DNA of 64,000 nt from CAYLHF01 sp964383365 (GTDB lineage: Bacteria > Bacteroidota > Rhodothermia > Rhodothermales > UBA10348), in assembly GCA_964383365.1 (NCBI GenBank), contig CAYLHF010000016.1, forward strand, positions 1 through 64,000, written 5' to 3'. A program made the translations under genes and the position numbers. The notes beneath the pieces are model-generated. The model had not been told where the DNA came from. It did no database searches and was given only the letters and a program-made list of their open reading frames with translations. Of this stretch, positions 35,135-43,755 are shown piece after piece (the first letter of the stretch is position 1; each line of letters starts with the position of its first letter).

Positions 35135-35844
35135 CACCCTTCATCGCTGAAATCATCGGTACCGCCCTTCTGATCTTGCTCGGAGACGGCGTCGTCGCAA
35201 ACGTGGTTCTCGCTCGTACCAAGGGCAACGGTTCGGGGTGGATCGTGATTACGTGGGGATGGGGGCTTGGTGTTTTTGTCGGCGTGTATACGGTGGCCGC
35301 CTACAGCGGAGCCCATATTAACCCGGCGGTAACGATCGGACTGGCTGCCGCCGGAAAGTTCTCCTGGTCGCTCGTTCCGATGTACGTGTCAGCGCAATTC
35401 ATCGGAGCAGCCCTCGGAGCGCTGCTGGTGTGGCTACATTACAAACGACATTTCGACGTATCAGAAGATCCTGATCTCAAACTGGCGGTGTTTTCGACGG
35501 GACCGGAAATCCGGAGTACGCTCTGGAACTTCGTCACCGAAGTAATCGGCACGTTTGTGCTCGTTTTTGGAGTCCTGAGTCTCGCAGCGCCGGACACGGG
35601 ACTGGGATCGCTCGATGCCCTTCCCGTCGCCCTGCTTGTCCTCGCCATCGGGCTCTCACTGGGAGGACCAACCGGTTACGCGATCAATCCTGCCCGGGAT
35701 CTGGGTCCCCGTATCATGCACGCCCTCCTTCCCATTCCCGGCAAACGGGACAGCGATTGGGGCTATGCCTGGATTCCCGTAATCGGGCCGATTGTTGGTG
35801 GTCTTCTGGCCGCATTGTTGTATGGGGTCCTCATTCACGGGTGA
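35131..35844 (+). CDS. glpF: Glycerol uptake facilitator (aquaglyceroporin)
   Basis: Inner-membrane channel for glycerol. The 237-residue product has six transmembrane segments and the two pore motifs, AHINPAVTIGL and YAINPARDLGPR. The Asp after the second NPAR is the GlpF hallmark that widens the pore for glycerol. The start at 35131 overlaps the glpK stop (ATGA), so uptake and phosphorylation are coupled. About 120 bases without a recognisable terminator separate it from the arginine leader. Confidence 0.96.
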   Translation: MTPFIAEIIGTALLILLGDGVVANVVLARTKGNGSGWIVITWGWGLGVFVGVYTVAAYSGAHINPAVTIGLAAAGKFSWSLVPMYVSAQFIGAALGALLVWLHYKRHFDVSEDPDLKLAVFSTGPEIRSTLWNFVTEVIGTFVLVFGVLSLAAPDTGLGSLDALPVALLVLAIGLSLGGPTGYAINPARDLGPRIMHALLPIPGKRDSDWGYAWIPVIGPIVGGLLAALLYGVLIHG

Positions 35845-35963
35845 TACGATGACGTCAGACGATTGCTAAAGCATGAAGAAAAGCGCTTCCAGTAGTCATT
35901 TATTGTCACGAAAGTGTGTTTAGACTTGATCCAGTGGGTTTCTATGCCGTATCATCGCCGACC

Positions 35964-36074
35964 ATGATTACGGCGACCCTCATAGCAAGCTCCCTGCGAC
36001 GACGTATCCGACGCGTCCGACCGGTGTCCGATTGTGACACACGGGTGGTGAGCATTTGCCGTATGGAATCGTAA
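35964..36074 (+). CDS. Arginine-codon-rich leader peptide of the arg operon
   Basis: A 36-codon ORF encodes MITATLIASSL then RRRIRRVR, with six Arg codons in eight positions (all CGN, 35997-36020), and ends at TAA 36072-36074. The 5' arm of a strong terminator begins 23 bases later and argG starts 80 bases after the stop. Arg-codon clustering at this position is the hallmark of ribosome-mediated transcription attenuation. Confidence 0.75.
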   Translation: MITATLIASSLRRRIRRVRPVSDCDTRVVSICRMES

Positions 36075-36097
36075 GAGGGTACACACCGACAGATTTC

Positions 36098-36135
36098 AGG
36101 GCGCTGATCCATCCGGATCAGCGCCCTTTCTTTTT
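36098..36135 (+). terminator. Intrinsic terminator/attenuator before argG
   Basis: A perfect 13-bp stem (AGGGCGCTGATCC at 36098-36110 with GGATCAGCGCCCT at 36115-36127) has a four-base loop and is followed by TTCTTTTTA. The argG ATG is at 36155. It could terminate the upstream glp transcript as well, but with the Arg leader it fits an attenuator. I did not find a convincing antiterminator pairing by eye. Confidence 0.9.
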
Positions 36136-36154
36136 ATCCCAATATGTATATCCC

Positions 36155-37369
36155 ATGTCTATCATACTCGCATTCAGTGGCGGCCTCGACACCAGTTTTT
36201 GTGTGCCATTCCTGAAAGAGAAGTACGACGTTCCGGTCATTACCGTTACGGTCAATACCGGCGGACTTTCAAAGGAAGATGCCGAGGCGATTGAAGCGCA
36301 CGCGTTGAAACTCGGTGCCGACGCTCATTACACGATCGATGCCCGCGCGGATCTGTTTGAGTCCCATCTGTCGTGGCTCATCAAGGGTAACGTTCTGCGC
36401 GGAGGGGTCTATCCGTTGTGCGTGGGATCGGAGCGGGTCGTTCAGGCAAAGCACATCGTCGCAAAAGCGAAAGAACTGGGTGCCCACGCGGTAGCGCACG
36501 GATCCACGGGGGCAGGGAATGACCAGGTCCGATTCGATGTGGCCCTTCGGGTACTGGCCGAAGATCTTCAGATCATCACGCCCATTCGGGACGAGGGACT
36601 TTCGCGTTCCGATACGACCGCATATCTGGAGGAACGGGGGATTACTGTGGATACGTCGACAACGACGTACTCGGTCAATGCGGGGCTCTGGGGAACGACC
36701 ATTGGCGGTAATGAGACGCTTTCGACGGCTCGCCCACTACCGGATGCCGCATACCCGACGACCTGCTCTCCATCGAGTGCCCCTGATTTCAAGGATGAAT
36801 TCGTTCTCTCCTTCGAGAAGGGCCTGCCAGTTGCCATTGACGGTGTGTCGATGGATCCGGTCGATCTCGTCGAAACACTGAATGAACGCGCGGCTGCCTC
36901 GGGGGTCGGAAGGGATATTCACGTCGGAGACACCATTCTTGGTATCAAGGGGCGGGTGGCCTTCGAGGCTCCTGCCGCTTCGGTCCTGCTGCCTGCTCAC
37001 CGGGAACTCGAGAAGATCGTCCTCTCCAAATGGCAACGGTTTCAGAAGGATCACCTGGCCGATTTCTACGGCATGCTGCTGCACGAGGGTCAGTATTTCG
37101 ATCCCGTCATGCGAGACGTCGAGGCTCTGTTGGATTCATCCCAGAAGGTGGTCACGGGATCCGTTAGCGTGAGCCTTTTCAAGGGTCACGTAAGCATTCA
37201 GGGATGCGAGAGTCCATTCTCCATGTTTGATGCTGCCGTCGCCACGTATGGAGAATCCAATACCCTCTGGGATGGGCGCGACGCCAGGGGATTTACCCGA
37301 ATTGTCGGACTTCAATCCTATCTGTCAGCGCAGGCAAGAAAGGAACCCGAACTCTCATCGTCACTCTGA
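36155..37369 (+). CDS. argG: Argininosuccinate synthase
   Basis: ATP-dependent ligation of citrulline and aspartate. The 404-residue product starts MSIILAFSGGLDTSFCV, which contains the PP-loop SGGLDTS, and shows VAHGSTGAGNDQVRFDVAL, IITPIRDEGLSRSD and GLWGTTIGG, in the Bacteroidota-like form of the family. The start at 36155 lies just after the attenuator. It is the first structural gene of an eight-gene same-strand arginine operon; the P-loop gene follows after 73 bases. Confidence 0.95.
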   Translation: MSIILAFSGGLDTSFCVPFLKEKYDVPVITVTVNTGGLSKEDAEAIEAHALKLGADAHYTIDARADLFESHLSWLIKGNVLRGGVYPLCVGSERVVQAKHIVAKAKELGAHAVAHGSTGAGNDQVRFDVALRVLAEDLQIITPIRDEGLSRSDTTAYLEERGITVDTSTTTYSVNAGLWGTTIGGNETLSTARPLPDAAYPTTCSPSSAPDFKDEFVLSFEKGLPVAIDGVSMDPVDLVETLNERAAASGVGRDIHVGDTILGIKGRVAFEAPAASVLLPAHRELEKIVLSKWQRFQKDHLADFYGMLLHEGQYFDPVMRDVEALLDSSQKVVTGSVSVSLFKGHVSIQGCESPFSMFDAAVATYGESNTLWDGRDARGFTRIVGLQSYLSAQARKEPELSSSL

Positions 37370-37442
37370 TAATCTGAATCGCCTCACATGGAGGCTAACG
37401 CATCCGAACACTCGGAACAGGTGTAATACACGACCCAAGATC

Positions 37443-38531
37443 ATGAATACTTCCCTTACCACCGTAGATCACATCGCATCGACCGCATCCAACTGCGAAC
37501 TCGAACACGGCGTCCTCACATCCGACTATATCGTCGCGGAAGAGGGGTACTGTGTCGTCGTCCGGGCGAAAGAGGAAAAACAAATCTACAATCAGCTCGA
37601 ATGCACCGACGGTCAGTTTCAGACCATCAAGGAGGGAGACGTGTTCGTCGGTGTCCTTGGCGAGCGGAAAGCCCTCAAGGGATATAGCGGGGGGATTCCA
37701 AGACATATTCAGCCGGGTGATCAGCTCAACGTACTGAATATGGGTGGGATTCTGGGAGTATGTTCCTCCGACCACCCAGACCTCGGACGGGCGCTTCGGG
37801 TGGAGGTTATCGGAGCCGCGATGACGGAGCACACCGATCGGCTCGTCCACGCGCGGATTCAGGATGCTGCGCTGCCGCCGGCCGAATGTCTGGTCCATTC
37901 AACACCGATCGTGATGGTGAGCGGGACGGCGATGAATACGGGCAAGACGTGGGCTGCATGCGAAATCATTTCCGGTCTGACCGCCCACGGGTTGCGGGTT
38001 GCTGCGTGCAAGGCGACCGGTGCCTCGCTCAAACGAGACGCCAGAAATATGGCCGAGCACGGCGCCGTCGCGACAGCCACGTTTACGGATGCCGGGGTGG
38101 TTTCGTCAACCGGAAAGGCGATGTCGCACTACGCGAAAGGGTTGATCCGGCACCTGAATACGTTTCATCCGGACGTCATCGTGATCGAATTGGGGGACGG
38201 TCTGATCGGATATTACGGCGTAGATGAGTTGTTGCAGGATAAAGAGTTACAGCAGTTTACCGTGGCTCATGTCCTGACGGCAACCGACCTCGCCGGGGTC
38301 TGGGCGGCCGATGAGCTCTTCAAGAAGAGGTACAAGGCACCCATTTCGGTCGTAGCCGGTCCCGTAACGGACAATCTGGTCGGCAAGCAGTATATCCGGC
38401 AGGTCATGGGAATTCCCGCGATGAATGCGCGGACGGACAACCAGGAACTCGCCGATCTGGTCGCAGGGGCCGTTCACGATGAAGTTCAGTACGTTCGGCT
38501 TCCGGGAAAGGCATTCCAGGTCGCCGTCTAG
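37443..38531 (+). CDS. P-loop protein of the dethiobiotin synthetase/DUF1611-like superfamily in the arginine operon
   Basis: A 362-residue protein with a beta-rich N-terminal domain (residues 1 to about 150) and a C-terminal P-loop domain. The P-loop is GTAMNTGKT (residues 161-169), the deviant form of dethiobiotin synthetase and DUF1611 proteins. KATGASLKRD and PDVIVIELGDGLIGYYGV follow, with a nucleotide-binding-like VVAGPVTDNLVG. DUF1611 includes DgcN, an N-acetyltransferase that acylates D-glutamate. This gene lies between argG and argC in an operon lacking argA, argJ or a GNAT synthase, so it is a candidate N-acylglutamate synthase. That role is inference; the family link is by motif only. 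argC follows after 12 bases. Confidence 0.6.
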   Translation: MNTSLTTVDHIASTASNCELEHGVLTSDYIVAEEGYCVVVRAKEEKQIYNQLECTDGQFQTIKEGDVFVGVLGERKALKGYSGGIPRHIQPGDQLNVLNMGGILGVCSSDHPDLGRALRVEVIGAAMTEHTDRLVHARIQDAALPPAECLVHSTPIVMVSGTAMNTGKTWAACEIISGLTAHGLRVAACKATGASLKRDARNMAEHGAVATATFTDAGVVSSTGKAMSHYAKGLIRHLNTFHPDVIVIELGDGLIGYYGVDELLQDKELQQFTVAHVLTATDLAGVWAADELFKKRYKAPISVVAGPVTDNLVGKQYIRQVMGIPAMNARTDNQELADLVAGAVHDEVQYVRLPGKAFQVAV

Positions 38532-38543
38532 TCAGCAAAAAAA

Positions 38544-39581
38544 ATGACACCAGAAAGAATCATACGAGCGGGTGTCCTGCACGGGGCAGGCTATGTCGGT
38601 GCGGAACTGATCCAGCTTCTCCTTGCGCATCCATTCGTTACGCTTGACGTAGTCACGAGCACGTCTCAGGCTGGTCAGTCGCTCGCGTCTGTGCATCCGT
38701 CTCTGACGGGGCGGACGTCACTGATGTTCACAGATTCGTACGACAACGCAGACGGTCTCGACGTGGTCTTTATCGCTGCCGGTCATGGCAAGGGTGCGAC
38801 GGCCGTGAAAGAGCTACATACCGGGGGGTACGCGGGCAAAATTATCGACATGAGTGCCGATTTCAGGCTGAAAAGCGTGAATACCTATGAGGTGACGTAT
38901 GGAGTCGAGCACCCGATTCCAACTCTACTTGACGATGCGGTCTACGGCCTACCGGAATTGACGGCGGTAACACCTCTTCACCGACTGGTGGCGAATCCGG
39001 GGTGTTTTGCCACCGGACTCTCCCTTGCGCTCACGCCGCTGGCACGGGCCGGATGTTCCGGCACCGCCCATGTTACGGCCCTGACGGGCGCATCAGGATC
39101 CGGTAACCGGCCGAGTCCGACGACACACTATCCCACGCGAGATGGAAACGTCCGGGCATACCGGATATTCAACCACAGACATCTGGCCGAAGTCGATCAG
39201 TTTGTAGGAGATGCTATCTCGGTTTCCTTCGTGCCCGTGTCAGGACCCTGGACGAGGGGCATCTGGGGGACAATTCACTTTCAGTCTACGGGAGGACGCA
39301 TGGATTCCGGAGACCTGAGTAGATTATTCGAATCGGCCTACGGCGACAAACCGTTTGTGCGTCTCTGGCCCGGTGTCCTCCCGGAGCTTCGTTTTTCCCT
39401 CGGGACGCCATTTTGCGATATCGGATGGATCGGGAAAGATGACCAAACGGTGATCGGGTTTGCACTCGATAACCTCCTCAAGGGCGCTGCGTCGCAGGCG
39501 ATTCAGAACATGAACCTGATAACCGGTCTTCCCGAAACCACCGGACTTCTACCCGAACAGATCCCATGTACCAATCAATGA
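38544..39581 (+). CDS. argC: N-acyl-gamma-glutamyl-phosphate reductase
   Basis: NADPH-dependent reduction of the acylglutamyl phosphate made by ArgB. The 345-residue product has the Rossmann start GVLHGAGYVGAELIQLL, the catalytic Cys in VANPGCFATGLSLAL and the GASGSGNRPSPTTHYP block, then PVSGPWTRGIWGTIHF. The start codon follows an A-run after the P-loop gene. It overlaps argD by 16 bases. Confidence 0.95.
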   Translation: MTPERIIRAGVLHGAGYVGAELIQLLLAHPFVTLDVVTSTSQAGQSLASVHPSLTGRTSLMFTDSYDNADGLDVVFIAAGHGKGATAVKELHTGGYAGKIIDMSADFRLKSVNTYEVTYGVEHPIPTLLDDAVYGLPELTAVTPLHRLVANPGCFATGLSLALTPLARAGCSGTAHVTALTGASGSGNRPSPTTHYPTRDGNVRAYRIFNHRHLAEVDQFVGDAISVSFVPVSGPWTRGIWGTIHFQSTGGRMDSGDLSRLFESAYGDKPFVRLWPGVLPELRFSLGTPFCDIGWIGKDDQTVIGFALDNLLKGAASQAIQNMNLITGLPETTGLLPEQIPCTNQ

Positions 39582-40750
39582 ACACCGATCAAGTGATGGC
39601 TCTGGAGGACAAATTCCAGATCCCAACCTACTCAAAAATGCCATTGGCTCTGGTCCATGGAGAGGGCGCAACGGTCACCGATGCCGACGGGAAGTCGTAC
39701 CTGGATTACTACGGCGGGCACTGCGTGACACTGCTTGGGCACCGGCATCCCGCGGTCGTGGCGGCGATCAAAGCACAGGCCGACGAACTTCTGTTCTATT
39801 CAAATGCAGTCTACAGCCCCGTTCGTGCAGCTGCCACCGAGAAACTGGCTAATCTTGCCCCGGAAGGTCTCCAGAATGTTTTTTTCTGCAACTCCGGGAC
39901 GGAAGCCAACGAGACGGCCCTTAAGCTGGCACGCTCCTTTACCGGCAGAAACGATGTCATTGCAATGGTGGGAGACTTTCACGGACGGACGCTTGGAAGC
40001 CTGGCTACGACGTGGAATCCGGCCTATCGAGAACCTTACGCGTATGCCCTTCCACGTACATATTTTGTCGATTTTTCCGATTTGAAAGCGCTCGACACTG
40101 CGCTGCGAAACCATCCGGACGTGGCTGCCGTCATTGTTGAGCCAATACAGAGTATGGCCGGCGTGGTGACCGCGGATGCAGTGTATTTTCAGGGTGTTCG
40201 CTCGTTGTGTGACACGCATGGTGTCGTCCTGATTTTCGACGAGGTTCAAACGGGGGTCGGGAGAACGGGCTCATTCTCTATCTCTACCGGTTTTTCAATC
40301 AAACCAGACATCATCACACTCGCCAAGAGCCTCGGCTCAGGCGTACCGGTCGGGGCCGTCCTGATTGACGATGCGATCGCCTCTGAAGTAAGGCCCGGCG
40401 ATCAGGGCACGACGTTCGGGGGCGGGATGATTGCGATGGCCGCCGTTGAGGCGACACTTACCACGCTCGTTGACGAGGAGTTGATGGCGCGAGCCCCCGT
40501 CATTTTCGATCGAATCAAAGCCGGTCTGTCCGTACCGGTGACGGGTGCGGGGTGTCTCATCGGTGTGAAGCTACCGTGCGCCGCAAGACCGATACTCACG
40601 TTACTTCGGGAATTCGGCATTCTGGCCGGTGGTTCGGCCGATCCAAATGTAATCCGACTCATGCCCCCGATAGTCACGACCGACGATGAGATCGACCGGT
40701 TCTCGACCACGTTTGAATCCATTCTTGCAGATGTACTGGAGCCGGTATAA
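39566..40750 (+). CDS. argD: N-acylornithine aminotransferase
   Basis: PLP aminotransferase converting acylglutamate semialdehyde to acylornithine. The 394-residue product has NSGTEANETALKLARSFTGR, FHGRTLGSLATTW, the PLP aspartate in LIFDEVQTGVGRTG and the PLP lysine in ITLAKSLGSGVPVGAVL. The start at 39566 overlaps argC; ATG at 39578 is an alternative. The gene is four bases from argF'. Substrate choice (acetyl or succinyl) is not fixed by visible motifs. Confidence 0.94.
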   Translation: MYQSMNTDQVMALEDKFQIPTYSKMPLALVHGEGATVTDADGKSYLDYYGGHCVTLLGHRHPAVVAAIKAQADELLFYSNAVYSPVRAAATEKLANLAPEGLQNVFFCNSGTEANETALKLARSFTGRNDVIAMVGDFHGRTLGSLATTWNPAYREPYAYALPRTYFVDFSDLKALDTALRNHPDVAAVIVEPIQSMAGVVTADAVYFQGVRSLCDTHGVVLIFDEVQTGVGRTGSFSISTGFSIKPDIITLAKSLGSGVPVGAVLIDDAIASEVRPGDQGTTFGGGMIAMAAVEATLTTLVDEELMARAPVIFDRIKAGLSVPVTGAGCLIGVKLPCAARPILTLLREFGILAGGSADPNVIRLMPPIVTTDDEIDRFSTTFESILADVLEPV

Positions 40751-40754
40751 GCGA

Positions 40755-41810
40755 ATGAATCATGTCCTGAATTGGGATGCCCTCCCGAAAGAATCCTGGG
40801 AATCGTGTCTGGAAACAGCTCTTCGGTGCGGACATGACCGCGCGATTGGACGTGGAGTGGCTACCGGACACTCCCTTGGAATGCTCTTTTTCAACCCGTC
40901 GCTCAGAACACGCACGTCGATGGAACTGGCTGCCGCCGAACTGGGAGCGCATCCAACCACACTCACTCCCGGTCAGGGTGTCTGGAATTTTGCCTGGGAA
41001 CGTGGGGTTCGAATGGACGGAGCAGAATCGGAACATATTCAGGAGGCAATAGGGGTGTTGTCGAGGTATTACGACGCGCTGGGAGTGCGCCTTTTTGCGT
41101 CGATGACGGATCGAGAAAGCGACAGGTCCGATTCGCGGCTCACGCAGATAGTCCAAGCAGCGGGCGTACCGGTCATCAATCTTGAATCTGCCCGCTTCCA
41201 TCCGTGTCAGGCCCTGGCCGATGCTGCCGTGATGACGGCCAGATTCGGTGATCGGATCGCGCAGAAAAAATTTGTCTTGTCGTGGGCACCGCATCCCAGG
41301 GCTCTGCCGATGGCCGTACCCAATTCGGCACTACTGGCAGCCGCCCGGCTTGGAATGGACGTGACGGTAGCCTCTCCGAAGACGCATCGACTCGACGCAG
41401 ACGTGGTCGAGATGGCGCGGTCGTACGGTGTAAACGTATGTGAGACGGATGATCAGAATGCCGCAGCCGATGGTGCTGATATCATTTATGCCAAGGCCTG
41501 GGGAGGATCGATGGGGTACGACGAACCCGATAGAGAGGAGATGATTCGAATGTCGAATGCTGACTGGAAGATCGATTCAGTCCTGATGGACACGACTAAC
41601 GAAGCGGGATTCATGCACTGTCTTCCCGTGCGGCGGAATGTGGTGGTGGACGATGGTGTGTTAGGTGGTCCGCGAGCCCTTCATCTGGATCAGGCGGAAT
41701 ACAGGATTCATGCCCAGAAAGCCATACTCGCGCATGTCTGGGATCTGAATCTCGGCGCGGAAGCCGGGTCGACAGCAGGTACGTCGGTGACGGAGGCCTG
41801 TCATGGATGA
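40755..41810 (+). CDS. argF': N-acyl-L-ornithine carbamoyltransferase (AOTCase/SOTCase family)
   Basis: Carbamoylates an N-acylated ornithine instead of free ornithine. The 351-residue product has FFNPSLRTRTS (residues 45-55) in place of the STRTR loop of ordinary OTCases, plus ESARFHPCQALADA, SWAPHPRALPMAVPNS and GFMHCLPVRRN, the acyl-type signatures. In the known enzymes, Glu92 of the Xanthomonas protein selects acetyl and Pro90 of the Bacteroides protein selects succinyl. The equivalent here (MDGAESEH) is Ser92, by recalled alignment, so the acyl group is open. It overlaps argB by eight bases. Confidence 0.92.
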   Translation: MNHVLNWDALPKESWESCLETALRCGHDRAIGRGVATGHSLGMLFFNPSLRTRTSMELAAAELGAHPTTLTPGQGVWNFAWERGVRMDGAESEHIQEAIGVLSRYYDALGVRLFASMTDRESDRSDSRLTQIVQAAGVPVINLESARFHPCQALADAAVMTARFGDRIAQKKFVLSWAPHPRALPMAVPNSALLAAARLGMDVTVASPKTHRLDADVVEMARSYGVNVCETDDQNAAADGADIIYAKAWGGSMGYDEPDREEMIRMSNADWKIDSVLMDTTNEAGFMHCLPVRRNVVVDDGVLGGPRALHLDQAEYRIHAQKAILAHVWDLNLGAEAGSTAGTSVTEACHG

Positions 41811-42615
41811 TAAAACCAATTATCGGACCGGGCCGCCGATCGTCATAAAACTGGGGGGCGCACTCCTCGAGGGTAATCTGTCTTCGTTCTGGGATCAGGT
41901 GGCATGCATTCGTGACACCGCGCCCGTGATTCTGGTTCATGGAGGGGGACTGCAGGCGACGAAACTCGCAAATCAACTCGGTCATACGCCACGGATCATC
42001 CAGGGACGGAGAGTTACGGAGAAAATCGATCTCGAAATACTCCTGATGACGATGGCGGGTCAGCTCAACACGCGGCTGGTGGCCGGGGCTACGGCAGCGG
42101 GCCTCCGTTCGGTCGGACTCACCGGCGCGGACGGTAATCTGATTCGCGTTACCCGGAGACCACCCTGGTCCATCGACGACGAGGAGGTCGATTTTGGATA
42201 CGTCGGCGACATCGCGGAAATAATGCCCCGGGTCCTACATACAATGGTGCATGCAGGCTTCCTTCCCGTCGTGTCTCCACCGGGCATCGACAGCGACGGA
42301 AATCTGTACAACGTGAACGCCGATACGATCGCGCTGGAAATAGCCGTGGCAACGGGCGCTTCTCAACTCATACTCGTTACCGGTTCGTCCGGAATTACAC
42401 ATCCGGAGACCGGCTGTGTGCTTCCTCTTGTCACGGCGGCGAGTGCCCGCAAAGCGGTAGCCGACGGTTGGATTCACTCGGGGATGCAGGTCAAGACGTA
42501 TGTCGGGATGCAGGCGCTGGAACGCGGCATCGGATCGGTATGGATTGCGGGTCTGAATGATCTGGACGCAAAGACGAATGCGACTGAGCTCTGTCTGGAG
42601 GAAATGGCTGTATGA
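41803..42615 (+). CDS. argB: N-acylglutamate kinase
   Basis: Phosphorylates the gamma-carboxyl of N-acylglutamate. The 270-residue amino-acid-kinase-fold protein has VIKLGGALLEG near the N-terminus, the nucleotide/substrate loop ILVHGGGLQATKLANQLG, VGLTGADGNLIRV and the GYVGDIAEI block. VNADTIALEIAVATGASQLILVT follows. No N-terminal helix of the arginine-inhibited hexameric type is evident, so feedback sensitivity is uncertain. The stop overlaps argE (ATGA). Confidence 0.94.
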   Translation: MDDKTNYRTGPPIVIKLGGALLEGNLSSFWDQVACIRDTAPVILVHGGGLQATKLANQLGHTPRIIQGRRVTEKIDLEILLMTMAGQLNTRLVAGATAAGLRSVGLTGADGNLIRVTRRPPWSIDDEEVDFGYVGDIAEIMPRVLHTMVHAGFLPVVSPPGIDSDGNLYNVNADTIALEIAVATGASQLILVTGSSGITHPETGCVLPLVTAASARKAVADGWIHSGMQVKTYVGMQALERGIGSVWIAGLNDLDAKTNATELCLEEMAV

Positions 42616-43694
42616 ACGACGTACGGACGCTTCACTCAGAGTTGGTCGCTATTCCCGCACTGAGCCGGGAGGAGGCACCGGTGGCCGATCTGTTGTGTGC
42701 ACTCGCAACGTCGGAAGGACTGGAGTATCAACGGTATGGCGACAATGTCGTCATGATGCTCGGTTCAAATGGTCCGATACCGACGCTTCTGCTGAACTCC
42801 CATCTGGATGTAGTACCCGCCTCATCAGATCATCCGTTCGATCCCTTCACACCTACGGTCCGGGATGGGCGGGTGTTCGGTCGGGGTACGGTCGATGCCA
42901 AGGCTTCCGTGGCGGCCATGACAATGGCACTGATTTCACTTCAGAGGGAGCGTTGGGCACCTCCATCAGGACAGGTGGTACTCGCTCTGACGACGTGTGA
43001 AGAGCTGGGAGGATCCGACAATGGTCTCGAGTCTACGCTTGGGCTGTTGCCCGCCCCTACCGCCGCCATCGTAGGTGAGCCTACGGAGATGCAACCCTGC
43101 GTGGCGCAGAAAGGATTGTTGATTCTGAAAATGACCGCCTCCGGGAAGACGTCGCACGCGGCACGGGCTCACCTCGGAATCAACGCCATCGAAATGGCTG
43201 CCCGAGACCTGCAACGACTCAGCGACCTCACTTTCGGCCGCGTGCATCCGTATCTCGGTCCGATCACCCTGACGCCCACGACCATCGAAGGCGGAACTGC
43301 CCGCAACGTCGTTCCCGATCGATGCGTGGTGTACCTCGACATCCGGTCGACCCCATCCTATACGCACGAGGAATTGACCTCGCTCGTGAGCGCCGCCGTC
43401 GAATCCGATATTTCGATCCACAGCGACCGGATGCTTCCCGCCGGCACAGATCCGGAGGAAACCATCGTCAAGGCATGCCTCGCGGCACACCCGGGCGCGA
43501 AGCCGTTCGGTTCGCCCACCGTATCCGACTGGATTTACGTGCGAGACATTCCAACAGTAAAAATGGGCCCGGGAGACAGTTTTCTCTCCCACACGCCGGA
43601 AGAGAGTATTCCCATCAGGGAACTCGGCGAGGCCGTGGTCATCTACCGGAATGCGATCAAATCGTATTTTGAATCGCAGGAAACGCGGAAATAA
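42612..43694 (+). CDS. argE: M20 metallopeptidase, N-acylornithine/acylcitrulline deacylase
   Basis: Zinc-dependent amidohydrolase that removes the acyl group, probably from acylcitrulline because ArgF' acts before it. The 360-residue product has metal ligands in LLNSHLDVVP, GRGTVDAKASVAAM, CEELGGSDNG, GEPTEMQP and SHTPEESIPI, and a dimerisation domain with SGKTSHAARAHLGINA. Its presence shows a linear pathway without ArgJ recycling. It overlaps argB and is followed by argH. Confidence 0.92.
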   Translation: MNDVRTLHSELVAIPALSREEAPVADLLCALATSEGLEYQRYGDNVVMMLGSNGPIPTLLLNSHLDVVPASSDHPFDPFTPTVRDGRVFGRGTVDAKASVAAMTMALISLQRERWAPPSGQVVLALTTCEELGGSDNGLESTLGLLPAPTAAIVGEPTEMQPCVAQKGLLILKMTASGKTSHAARAHLGINAIEMAARDLQRLSDLTFGRVHPYLGPITLTPTTIEGGTARNVVPDRCVVYLDIRSTPSYTHEELTSLVSAAVESDISIHSDRMLPAGTDPEETIVKACLAAHPGAKPFGSPTVSDWIYVRDIPTVKMGPGDSFLSHTPEESIPIRELGEAVVIYRNAIKSYFESQETRK

Positions 43695-43755
43695 ACTCAG
43701 AACCACCCGACGACGGTTCCCATGGAGCGGTCGACATCTATACACCGAGACTATC

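Noticed and set aside
35845..35963. Bacteroidota promoter before the Arg leader (TAGACTTG at 35921)
   Set aside because: One mismatch to the -7 element and no -33 element at the expected 19-21 base distance (nearest TTG is about 15 bases away).
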